Assembly: GCA_964520785.1 (NCBI GenBank)
Contig: CAZFQG010000292.1
Coordinates: 1-5,411 of the forward strand
Direction of reading: 5' to 3'
Length of the DNA: 5,411 nucleotides
DNA from: CAZFQG01 sp964520785
GTDB lineage: Bacteria; Planctomycetota; Planctomycetia; Pirellulales; Thermoguttaceae
The translations under genes were made by a program, and so were the position numbers. This document shows positions 1 to 5,411 of the stretch, piece after piece. The notes beneath the pieces were generated by a model. The model saw only the letters and a program-made list of their open reading frames with translations. It had not been told where the DNA came from and searched no databases. The first letter of the stretch is position 1; every line of letters starts with the position of its first letter.

Positions 1-14
1 AGACAGGTTTTTTG

Positions 15-22
15 AGAGGAGA
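15..22 (+). promoter_or_regulatory. Ribosome binding site that sets the start of the repeat protein
   Basis: The purine tract AGAGGAGA contains an AGGAG core at 17-21. It lies 7 bases before the ATG at 29, which is good Shine-Dalgarno spacing. The in-frame GTG at 23 directly abuts the tract (1 base from the core) and is therefore an unlikely start. Only 28 bases precede the gene, so no promoter can be judged. Confidence 0.7.
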
Positions 23-28
23 GTGATC

Positions 29-2887
29 ATGTCGGCTTCCGGTAGTCTTGTTCGTTGCTTGGGCCAAGTTTGTCGTTCGCGGTTTTTCGGAACCGCCGAA
101 GGCTCCTCGCGGCGGCCTCTCCTGCCACGCCACGACGCGCGCAACCACAGGCTGCGGCTGGAACCGCTGGAAGACCGGCGGATGCTGAGTGTGGGGGGGC
201 TCGATGAAGGCTCCAATCAGGCCATTGAAGTGTTTCATGCCCAGGATGCCCTGTTCGCCGAGAATGCGGGGCAGTGGGGGAATGTGGAGTTGCCTGGTCT
301 TCCCGCGCCGTCGCCGTCGGGAGCCGCGCTCGGTCCCCTTGCCCGGCCGGCTCCTGTCCGAGAAGTCTACTTTGGGTACAACAAGGGCGGGACGCGGATT
401 TTCTTTACGGAGGAGTCGATTGAGTTCGGCCTCTCACGGCGGGAGTTGAAGGAGGGGGTGGACGCGGCGGCGGTGGAGGAGTGGGACAGGGGCCTCCCCG
501 GCAGGGACGAAGACCTCTACGAAACCACCTCCACCCATTTCTCGCTGAACTTCGACGGTGCCCGGGCGACCATCCCCACCGGCGCCGACCGGGCGGAGAC
601 GGTCTTCAACTACCACCTCGGCCCGAAGGAGGACTGGGTGGAGGAGGTGGCGACGTACAAACGGGTTGTCTACGCGGGGCTCTACGACGGGATCGACCTG
701 CACACGTTCAGCCGCCACGGCCAGATGAAATACGAATTCCACGTCGCCCCAGGGGCGGACTGGTCGACAATTCAACTCTCCTACGACGGAATCGAAGGGC
801 TTTCGCTTGGAGAGGATGGGAGTCTGTCTATCCAGACCAAACTGGGGACGCTCGTCGACGAAGGCCTCTACATCTACCAGGTGATCGACGGCGAACAAGT
901 CGAAGTGGCCGGCGAGTTCACGCTGATCGGCCCCACCACGTACACCTTCACGATCACCGGCGACTACGACCCAAGCGCCGAGTTGATCATCGACCCGGAG
1001 GTCGAGTGGGGTTCCTACCTCGGCGGGTCGAATTACGACTACGCCTACGGCGTGGCGACGGACGCCTCGGGGAACGTCTATGTGGCGGGACGGACCTCTT
1101 CCAGCGGCTGGGTCTCCGGCGGCTGGGACACGTCGCTTGGGGGGTCTAATGACGGGTTCGTCGTTTCCCTCACCCCCTCCGGCGCGCACCGCTGGAGTTC
1201 CTACCTCGGCGGGTCGGATTCCGACTACGCGCGCGCCGTCGCCACGGACGGCGGGGGGAACGTCTATGTGGCGGGATATACCGATTCCGATGGCTGGGTA
1301 TCGCGCGGCTGGGATACCTTGCATGGGGGTTGGTACGACGGGTTCGTCGCCAAACTCTCGCCCTCCGGTTCCCACCTCTGGAGTTCGTACCTCGGCGGGT
1401 CGGATAACGACTACGCGCGGGCCGTCGCCACGGACGGCGGGGGGAACGTCTATGTAGCGGGAGACACCTGCTCCAATGGCTGGGGCTCCGACGACTGGAG
1501 TGCCTTGCATGGGGGGAGTCAGGGCGGGTTCGTCGTGAAGATCGTCGAATCGACACACCTCCCCGGTGACCTCAACGGCGACGGATATGTCGGGAGCGGT
1601 GATTTGGATATCGTCCGCGCGAATTGGGGGCAGAGTGTGACGGCGGGGGATTTGACGATGGGGGACGCGAGTGGGGATGGCCTCGTCGGCAGTGCCGATT
1701 TGGACATCGTCCGCGCCAACTGGGGAGCCGGAACGCCACCGGCGGCGACGACGGGTGGAGCCGCGTCCGATGAGAAGCTCGCCGAGATTCCCATCGGCGG
1801 CGAGGTTACCGGCCGGTTCGCGGGGATAGGGGATATGCACGTCTACCAGGTCCATGTCGGGGCGAACGAACACTTGGCCATTCTGCTCGATGGTCACACG
1901 TACGGCGCGAACGAGCTATATGTCCGATACGGTACGGTTCCGACCGTCGAAGCCTACGACTACGCGGGAGTCGTCTCCGGAATGATGGATCAGCAGGTGG
2001 ACATCCCGGTGACGGAAGCCGGAACGTATTACGTGCTGGTCTACGCGGCCGGCCTGGACCTGCCACGCGACTTCACGGTGAGTGCCGACGTCACGAGTAC
2101 GCTGGATACGATTCCCATCGGCGGCGAGGTTACCGGCCGGTTCGCGGGGATAGGGGATATGCACGTCTACCAGGTCCATGTCGGGGCGAACGAACACTTG
2201 GCCATTCTGCTCGATGGTCACACGTACGGCGCGAACGAGCTATATGTCCGATACGGTACGGTTCCGACCGTCGAAGCCTACGACTACGCGGGAGTCGTCT
2301 CCGGAATGATGGATCAGCAGGTGGACATCCCGGTGACGGAAGCCGGAACGTATTACGTGCTGGTCTACGCGGCCGGCCTGGACCTGCCACGCGACTTCAC
2401 GGTGAGTGCATCCGTGGGGTCGACACACTTGTCCGGCGATCTCGATGGTGACGCGCATGTCGGAAGTGGTGATCTGGATATCGTCCGGGCGAATTGGGGC
2501 TCGACCGTCGAACCCGGTGATCTCTTTGCGGGAGACCCCTCCGGCGACGGGATCGTCGGCAGCGCCGATCTCGACATCGTTCGCGCCAATTGGGGAACCG
2601 GGACGCCGCCCGCCGCGGCCAATGCCGCCCCCCCGAATTCTGCCCCCACTTCCACCCCGACGCTCGTCGGTCCTCGCCGCGCCCCCGCCTCCGACGCGGC
2701 CTTTTCCTCCTGGAGAGACTCAAACTCCAAGCCCGGTCTCTCGCCCTCGCTCTCCGACGCCGACCTCGCCTCCCTTGCGCAAGCGGCCTGGCTGCGGGAG
2801 TTGGAAGGGCTGCGGGGGAAGGAAAGAAGGAACGCGATTGAGCGAGGCACTTTGAGTGAGATGGTGTTGATGGTTGAATTTCATTGA
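29..2887 (+). CDS. Large modular extracellular protein: LEPR-XLL, DUF7948-like, SBBP repeats, dockerins and PPC-like domains
   Basis: This is a complete 952-residue protein (numbered from the ATG at 29), probably secreted or surface-displayed; its ligand is unknown. In order: a basic N-terminus with LRLEPLEDRRMLS at 42-54 and no clear hydrophobic signal peptide; a DUF7948-like domain at about 71-322 that starts with FAENAGQWGN and ends in LIIDP; three 62-residue SBBP repeats at 327-508 (SYLGGS, GNVYVAG, DGFV); a dockerin-like pair at 513-566; two identical PPC-like beta domains at 587-686 and 695-794; a second dockerin-like pair at 803-856; and a Pro/Ala/Ser-rich tail with a charged helix at about 909-940. 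No catalytic domain is visible, so a structural, adhesive or binding role is inferred. DUF7948 followed by SBBP repeats is a familiar bacterial combination. The ATG at 29 is preferred to the GTG at 23 because of ribosome-binding-site spacing. The frame stays open through several G and C runs, so I see no frameshift. Confidence 0.93.
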   Translation: MSASGSLVRCLGQVCRSRFFGTAEGSSRRPLLPRHDARNHRLRLEPLEDRRMLSVGGLDEGSNQAIEVFHAQDALFAENAGQWGNVELPGLPAPSPSGAALGPLARPAPVREVYFGYNKGGTRIFFTEESIEFGLSRRELKEGVDAAAVEEWDRGLPGRDEDLYETTSTHFSLNFDGARATIPTGADRAETVFNYHLGPKEDWVEEVATYKRVVYAGLYDGIDLHTFSRHGQMKYEFHVAPGADWSTIQLSYDGIEGLSLGEDGSLSIQTKLGTLVDEGLYIYQVIDGEQVEVAGEFTLIGPTTYTFTITGDYDPSAELIIDPEVEWGSYLGGSNYDYAYGVATDASGNVYVAGRTSSSGWVSGGWDTSLGGSNDGFVVSLTPSGAHRWSSYLGGSDSDYARAVATDGGGNVYVAGYTDSDGWVSRGWDTLHGGWYDGFVAKLSPSGSHLWSSYLGGSDNDYARAVATDGGGNVYVAGDTCSNGWGSDDWSALHGGSQGGFVVKIVESTHLPGDLNGDGYVGSGDLDIVRANWGQSVTAGDLTMGDASGDGLVGSADLDIVRANWGAGTPPAATTGGAASDEKLAEIPIGGEVTGRFAGIGDMHVYQVHVGANEHLAILLDGHTYGANELYVRYGTVPTVEAYDYAGVVSGMMDQQVDIPVTEAGTYYVLVYAAGLDLPRDFTVSADVTSTLDTIPIGGEVTGRFAGIGDMHVYQVHVGANEHLAILLDGHTYGANELYVRYGTVPTVEAYDYAGVVSGMMDQQVDIPVTEAGTYYVLVYAAGLDLPRDFTVSASVGSTHLSGDLDGDAHVGSGDLDIVRANWGSTVEPGDLFAGDPSGDGIVGSADLDIVRANWGTGTPPAAANAAPPNSAPTSTPTLVGPRRAPASDAAFSSWRDSNSKPGLSPSLSDADLASLAQAAWLRELEGLRGKERRNAIERGTLSEMVLMVEFH
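152..190 (+). other. LEPR-XLL-type planctomycete N-terminal motif
   Basis: The encoded peptide LRLEPLEDRRMLS (residues 42-54) matches the motif found near the start of many large extracellular planctomycete proteins. It follows a basic, non-hydrophobic leader rich in Arg and His. In the known family the motif marks exported proteins, although the export route is not well defined. Here it is the strongest single taxonomic clue in the first gene. Confidence 0.85.
239..994 (+). other. DUF7948-like domain
   Basis: Residues about 71-322 show the pattern that usually precedes SBBP repeats. It has an opening FAENAGQWGN, a central YKRVVYAGLYDGIDLHTF, then MKYEFHVAPGADWSTIQLSY, an SIQTKLGTLVDEG strand pair, and a closing LIIDP directly before the first repeat. 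The domain is predicted to be mostly beta strand. Its function is unknown. The assignment is by remembered family pattern; the domain edges are approximate. Confidence 0.75.
1007..1564 (+). repeat. Three tandem SBBP (beta-propeller-type) repeats of 186 bp
   Basis: Three in-frame units of 62 residues start at the Trp codons at 1007, 1193 and 1379. Each has W-x-SYLGGS, then YA-x-x-VATD, GNVYVAG, GW and a closing GGFV or DGFV strand. Units 2 and 3 are nearly identical in DNA over their first 85 bases (1192-1276 against 1378-1462, 80 of 85 matching) and differ more in the second half. SBBP units are known as blades of beta propellers. Three blades are fewer than a usual closed propeller, so the fold may be incomplete or completed by another chain. 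Unit 3 carries a Cys (encoded near 1469) where the other units have no Cys. Confidence 0.85.
1565..1726 (+). other. First dockerin-like pair of calcium-loop repeats
   Basis: Residues 513-566 hold two F-hand-like loops, DLNGDGYVGSGD and DASGDGLVGSAD. Each is followed by the identical helix LDIVRANWG. Asp/Asn/Ser side chains sit at loop positions 1, 3, 5 and 12, and Gly at 6, as in calcium-binding type I dockerins. Such dockerins are common in planctomycete extracellular proteins that have no evident cellulosome, so cohesin binding should not be assumed. Confidence 0.88.
1786..2085 (+). repeat. PPC-like domain, copy 1 of a perfect 300-bp direct repeat
   Basis: This 300-bp stretch is identical base for base to 2110-2409, with a period of 324 bp. 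It encodes residues 587-686, which begin IPIGGEVTGRFAG and end with GTYYVLVYAAGLDLP and DFTVSA. The pattern of a gly-rich start, alternating beta strands and a closing GTYYVLVY strand resembles pre-peptidase C-terminal (PPC) domains, which are non-catalytic beta-sandwich modules. The PPC naming is by pattern and moderately sure; the DNA identity is directly seen. Confidence 0.9.
2110..2409 (+). repeat. PPC-like domain, copy 2 of a perfect 300-bp direct repeat
   Basis: This is the second copy, identical to 1786-2085 with no synonymous change. It encodes residues 695-794. The 24-bp linker between the copies (2086-2109) encodes DVTSTLDT and does not match the sequence before copy 1 or after copy 2 closely. 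The identity therefore stops sharply at the domain edges. Confidence 0.9.
2435..2596 (+). other. Second dockerin-like pair of calcium-loop repeats
   Basis: Residues 803-856 repeat the first dockerin with 43 of 54 residues identical. The loops are DLDGDAHVGSGD and DPSGDGIVGSAD, each followed by LDIVRANWG. In the first loop the usual Gly at position 6 is Ala, while the Asp ligands remain. Both pairs are preceded by STHL and a Pro or Ser, so the duplicated module starts just before the calcium loop. A tail of about 96 residues follows, so this dockerin is near but not at the C-terminus. Confidence 0.87.
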
Positions 2888-2942
2888 CGCCGCTCGTCTT
2901 AACAGCCTGTTTGGGTCAAGTTTCCTCTCCTCCCGTGCCGCC
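2888..2942. other. 55-bp spacer between convergent genes
   Basis: This spacer lies between the TGA at 2885-2887 of the forward gene and the TGA (read on the minus strand) at 2943-2945 of the reverse gene. It holds no ORF or RNA gene that I can recognise. One short inverted repeat, CCGCC at 2938-2942 with GGCGG at 2949-2953, straddles the reverse stop codon. It has only 5 base pairs and no T tract on either strand, so I do not call it a terminator. Confidence 0.6.
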
Positions 2943-5411
2943 TCATTGGGCGGGGAATATCCACACGCCCCCTTTTTCGATGCGGTAGGCCAGCTTCGTT
3001 TTGGAGAGGGCGTCCTTGAGAATGTCGTCCAGACTCGCGTCGGCCCTGTCCACAGTCACCGTGGTCTTGAGTGAAATCCCTTTTTGCGCAAGCGCCGCTT
3101 CGTCCACGCGAAGGGAGATGTTCCCGAGCTGACCCACCGCCTCCAAGACGGCTCCCAGCGGTTTTTCCCGGAAGATGAACCGCGGAATCCGCTCCGCGAG
3201 GCGGATTTTCACCTCGGCGTTCGCGGACTGCTCGCGCTGGTCGATCACCGGCTGCTCCGGCTCGGCGGCCGGTTGCTCCCGTTCCTCGACCGGCTCGACC
3301 GGCTGGGCCGCTCCCCCGCGAATCGTCGCCATTTGCTCCAAGACCCGCGGGTCGATGTCGCTGGAGAGAAACCGGACCGAACCGTCGGCCATTCCGGCGA
3401 TCATCCCGTCGGGAAGCCCGCTTCCAAATCCGTCCGGTCCGTTCACGACGGGCCGGCCGGCAATGCCGCGGACCGTACTCCCTCCTCCGGCGGCCCAAGG
3501 GCCCAGCCCCTGGACCACCCCCAGGATGGCCAACGTGTTACTTGCCCCGTCCTCGATCTCCTCCAGGGCGATCCGACGATCATTTCCGAAAACGCCGGCG
3601 CGCGGATCGTCTGCCGGAAGGTCCGCGGCGTCCGGACCGATTCCGGCCACGCCGACGAAGTGGCTGACGGGAAATCCTTCGGCGTCCGCTCGAGGTCCGA
3701 CCAGCGGATTGACCACGGCGTCCAGGGGGCGTTTCGCCACGCCCACGTTCCGCGAATCCTTCCAACCATACCCGAAGTCCAGCTTTTCGAACCAATCGGG
3801 ATGCTCGTAGTAGGGGAGCAACGAGGCGATCCAGCTCAATCGGGTCGAGGGAGGAAGCAGACCTTCGCCGGCAACCGCCTTGGGAAACCGGCCTTGTTTC
3901 TCGAGAAACGCCTTGATTCCGGCCGAGAGGGCCGCCTGCCGGTCTTCCACCGCCCGCTTTCCGGCGGCCAGTCTCCACCGCCGGAGGCCTTCGGTGTCGG
4001 CGGCGGCGCTGGCCAGAAGCGACGCTAGCGGCGGCTCGACCGTCACCTCGATCCAGACGCGCGTCCCTTCGATGGACGGTTCGACGGCGCTAAAGGCGGC
4101 CGCCGCCTTGGCCAAGAGTACACCCGCGTCGTCTTCGTCATCCGGCGTCCATTGCGCCGACAGGGCCCGCGACAGCGCGGTCCACGAATCGGCGAGGTCC
4201 TTGGTGCGCCCGGCGTTCTTCGAACGCAACCCGACGCGACTTGCGCGTCCCTCTCCAGCGGCGATCCACGCGAACTCGTCCGCTTCTCGCGATACTCTTC
4301 GCCAGGCCAATTCCGCCTCAGGCCAGACGGCCAGCCAGCCGGACGCGGCCGGTACGACCGCGTTTTGCCAGGTTTCTCCGCGGATCAACAACCCAAGGAC
4401 TGGATCCTCTTCCAGGAATGATTCCAAAAGTGGTGAGTCCGCGTCCGCGGAAGGGCCCGATCTCGCCGCAATCGACTCGAGCATCTCGTCCGGACCGGTG
4501 ACGAAGGTGCTTTCGTCCAAGACGGCGAACGCCCGATCGGAAACGCCTTTTCGCCGGAACCACCGCAACCCGGCCCAGTCGGTACCGGTCGCCTCGCCGG
4601 TCGTCTCCAGAATCGCCGCCTCCTGGCCTTGGGTCAAGCGTACCGTAATCACCGACCGGCCGCGCCAGGGCAGTTCACCGGAACCGGCGATCATGAGCCG
4701 ATCAATCGAATCTCTTCGCAACCCGAATTCCTTCAAAAACGCACTTACCTCGTCTCGCACAAAGGACGGTGCCGCGTCGAGAAGTCGGTTTACCGCCTCG
4801 CCGTCCTGCGCGTCCAGGGCGACCCGGAGCACGAATCCGGCGTCTTGGGGAATCCAGGCGCTCGGGGGACTTGGGGCCGGTGGCGGCGGTGGTTCGGATG
4901 TCCCCCCCGAACGTCCCGGACCGCGGCCCAGAAGAATCGCGCCGACGAGGAGTATCACCGTCGCCGCCCCCGCGGCCCCCAACCATATGCGTTTCCTCCA
5001 AGCGATTTGATCAGCCGGCTCGGCCTCCTCGAAAGACGCCACCTGGTCCAGGGCAACCATGCCGGTTTTCGCCGCGGACGGATCCATCGCGACGAATTCA
5101 CCCGCCGCCTCGCGCCCCTGCTTCGGTCGGTGGCCGGTCGCGGGTGGGGCCGTTTCGGGCAATGGAGGGGGGGTGGATTTACGCCGTTTTGGCGCAATCG
5201 GGGCAACACCGTCAGGTTCGGTGCCGGGTGCTTCCTCCCCGCTCCCCTCTTCATGGGAAGACGATGGCCCCTGTGGCTCACCAGCCGACTCCGGCGGCGC
5301 CACATGAACCATGCTTCCGCATCGAGGACAGGCGACGATCTGTCCGATCAATTCCGGCTCTCGGACCTTCAGCTCCGCCTGACAGGTTGTACAAACAATA
5401 ATAAATGTTCG
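2943..5411 (-). CDS. Membrane-anchored zinc-ribbon / DUF1559 / STN-like fusion protein, 5' end beyond the window
   Basis: The function is unknown. The frame stays open to the right edge, giving 822 visible residues (numbered from the edge; a few N-terminal residues are missing). In order: a zinc ribbon at 7-31 (CTTC, then CPRC, spacing C-x2-C-x17-C-x2-C); a Pro/Glu-rich linker; a transmembrane helix at about 142-162 after basic WRKR; a Pro tract; a roughly 290-residue domain that resembles planctomycete envelope proteins of the 'DAGFVLRV...' type; DUF1559 at about 483-700 (LSWIASLLPYYE, IEDGASNTLAIL, ADGSVRFLS); an E/Q/P-rich linker; and an STN-like domain at about 733-822. By the positive-inside rule the ribbon is cytoplasmic and the rest periplasmic. 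The usual prepilin N-terminus of DUF1559 proteins is absent, and the H of H-X9-DG is replaced by Leu. The gene is convergent with the repeat protein. A role in envelope assembly or secretion is only a guess. Confidence 0.9.
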   Translation of the reverse strand, partial: RTFIIVCTTCQAELKVREPELIGQIVACPRCGSMVHVAPPESAGEPQGPSSSHEEGSGEEAPGTEPDGVAPIAPKRRKSTPPPLPETAPPATGHRPKQGREAAGEFVAMDPSAAKTGMVALDQVASFEEAEPADQIAWRKRIWLGAAGAATVILLVGAILLGRGPGRSGGTSEPPPPPAPSPPSAWIPQDAGFVLRVALDAQDGEAVNRLLDAAPSFVRDEVSAFLKEFGLRRDSIDRLMIAGSGELPWRGRSVITVRLTQGQEAAILETTGEATGTDWAGLRWFRRKGVSDRAFAVLDESTFVTGPDEMLESIAARSGPSADADSPLLESFLEEDPVLGLLIRGETWQNAVVPAASGWLAVWPEAELAWRRVSREADEFAWIAAGEGRASRVGLRSKNAGRTKDLADSWTALSRALSAQWTPDDEDDAGVLLAKAAAAFSAVEPSIEGTRVWIEVTVEPPLASLLASAAADTEGLRRWRLAAGKRAVEDRQAALSAGIKAFLEKQGRFPKAVAGEGLLPPSTRLSWIASLLPYYEHPDWFEKLDFGYGWKDSRNVGVAKRPLDAVVNPLVGPRADAEGFPVSHFVGVAGIGPDAADLPADDPRAGVFGNDRRIALEEIEDGASNTLAILGVVQGLGPWAAGGGSTVRGIAGRPVVNGPDGFGSGLPDGMIAGMADGSVRFLSSDIDPRVLEQMATIRGGAAQPVEPVEEREQPAAEPEQPVIDQREQSANAEVKIRLAERIPRFIFREKPLGAVLEAVGQLGNISLRVDEAALAQKGISLKTTVTVDRADASLDDILKDALSKTKLAYRIEKGGVWIFPAQ
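2946..3215 (-). other. C-terminal STN-like (secretin/TonB short N-terminal) domain
   Basis: The last 90 residues read FIFREKPLGAVLEAVGQLGN, then ISLRVDEAAL, VTVDRADASLDDILKDAL, LAYRIEKGGVWIFPA. The beta-alpha-beta-beta-alpha-beta pattern with 'PL-x-x-VL' and 'SLDDIL' helices and a final 'GVWIF' strand matches the STN fold found at the start of secretins and TonB-dependent receptors, and as a free-standing module in planctomycete proteins. It is inferred to be a periplasmic protein-interaction module. Confidence 0.72.
3222..3311 (-). repeat. Low-complexity Glu/Gln/Pro linker
   Basis: About 30 encoded residues made largely of E, Q, P and A (for example PVEPVEEREQPAAEPEQPV) join the DUF1559 and STN-like domains. 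It is probably a flexible spacer. The DNA shows short imperfect repeats of a CCGGCTG/CCGGTTG type. Confidence 0.75.
3312..3965 (-). other. DUF1559 domain lacking the prepilin helix and the H-X9-DG histidine
   Basis: The domain follows the family order: a helix ending in GRFPKAV; LSWIASLLPYYE; a segment with NPLVG; SHFVGVAG; IEDGASNTLAILGVV; and finally FGSGLPDGMIAGMADGSVRF. DUF1559 domains usually follow a type IV prepilin-like N-terminus, which is replaced here by an internal position after other domains. The expected His ten residues before the Asp of DGSVRF is Leu (codon at 3414-3416). Confidence 0.8.
3987..4856 (-). other. Periplasmic domain of unknown function
   Basis: About 290 residues follow the proline linker. 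They start near WIPQDAGFVLRVALD, contain DSIDRLMIAG, SVITVRLT, AFAVLDESTFVTG, and end near VWIEVTVEPPLASLL. Alternating strands and helices occur in what may be two related halves. The pattern resembles a broad class of membrane-anchored planctomycete proteins that measure no known activity; I see no catalytic motif. The assignment is by general resemblance only. Confidence 0.4.
4926..4988 (-). other. Single transmembrane helix
   Basis: The 21 encoded residues from IWLGAAGAATVILL to VGAILLG are uninterrupted by charge. They are preceded by the basic WRKR and followed by GRGPGRSGG and a proline run. The flanking charge predicts N-in, C-out topology in the cytoplasmic membrane. Confidence 0.88.
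5319..5393 (-). other. N-terminal zinc ribbon (two CxxC knuckles)
   Basis: Reading the minus strand from the window edge gives FIIVCTTCQAELKV followed by LIGQIVACPRCGSMVHV. The four Cys at edge residues 7, 10, 28 and 31 form C-x2-C-x17-C-x2-C, the layout of the small zinc ribbons at the very start of many planctomycete proteins. This places the true start codon only a few residues beyond position 5411. Confidence 0.85.

Noticed and set aside
23..25. GTG at 23 as the start of the forward gene
   Set aside because: It directly abuts the Shine-Dalgarno-like tract (1 base from the AGGAG core), whereas the ATG at 29 has 7-base spacing.
193..199. Run of seven G just after the LEPR-XLL motif, and seven-C runs at 2628-2634 and 4902-4908, as phase-variation tracts
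   Set aside because: Runs of seven are common in such GC-rich DNA, the frames are intact through all of them, and no sign of length variation can be seen from one sequence.
434..1897. A 487-residue open frame on the minus strand opposite the forward repeat protein
   Set aside because: It is Arg/Asp/Val-rich, has no recognisable domain, and mirrors the SBBP repeats of the coding strand. Long antisense frames are expected in GC-rich coding DNA with repeated codons.
1806..2390. Two identical 86-residue minus-strand frames (1806-2066 and 2130-2390)
   Set aside because: They are identical only because they lie inside the two copies of the 300-bp repeat; they have no ribosome binding site that I can see and no protein family features.
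1786..2409. The 300-bp direct repeats as ends of an insertion sequence or a CRISPR-like array
   Set aside because: The spacer is only 24 bp, the repeats are fully coding in one continuous frame and encode a beta-rich domain, and there is no transposase or repeat-spacer series.
2938..2953. Inverted repeat CCGCC / GGCGG as a possible terminator between the convergent genes
   Set aside because: The stem is only 5 bp, it overlaps the reverse stop codon, and no T tract follows on either strand.
3084..5010. Long plus-strand open frames (3084-4028 and 3880-5010) opposite the reverse gene
   Set aside because: Their composition is Arg/Ser/Pro-rich without domains, whereas the minus-strand frame has a clear multi-domain protein through the same region.

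Overview
The window is GC-rich and reads as part of a planctomycete (Planctomycetota) genome. Three things point there. The first protein carries the LEPR-XLL-type N-terminal motif LRLEPLEDRRMLS and dockerin-like repeats. The second protein combines an N-terminal CxxC zinc ribbon, one membrane span and a DUF1559 domain, a family greatly expanded in this phylum. No rRNA, tRNA, CRISPR array or transposase is visible. I cannot place the organism below phylum level from this sequence.

Layout: two large genes converge and fill almost the whole window. Positions 29-2887 (+) encode a complete 952-residue modular extracellular protein. Its order is: LEPR-XLL N-terminus, a DUF7948-like domain, three SBBP propeller-type repeats of 62 residues, a dockerin-like pair, two PPC-like beta domains, a second dockerin-like pair, and a Pro/Ala-rich tail ending in a charged helix. 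The DNA for the two PPC-like domains is identical over 300 bp. Positions 2943-5411 (-) encode a membrane-anchored protein whose 5' end lies beyond the right edge. Its order is: cytoplasmic zinc ribbon, Pro-rich linker, one transmembrane helix, a roughly 290-residue periplasmic region, a DUF1559 domain, a Glu/Gln/Pro linker, and a C-terminal STN-like (secretin/TonB short N-terminal) domain. A 55-bp spacer without a convincing terminator separates the two stop codons.

The genes face each other, so they are not one operon, and nothing shows that they act together. The first looks like a secreted or surface-displayed repeat protein of unknown ligand. The second looks like an envelope protein that could link a cytoplasmic zinc ribbon to a periplasmic, secretin-like interaction domain. 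I see no clear new defence or mobile system. The points most worth a second look are the perfect 300-bp internal repeat, the fused architecture of the second gene, and the replaced histidine in its H-X9-DG motif.
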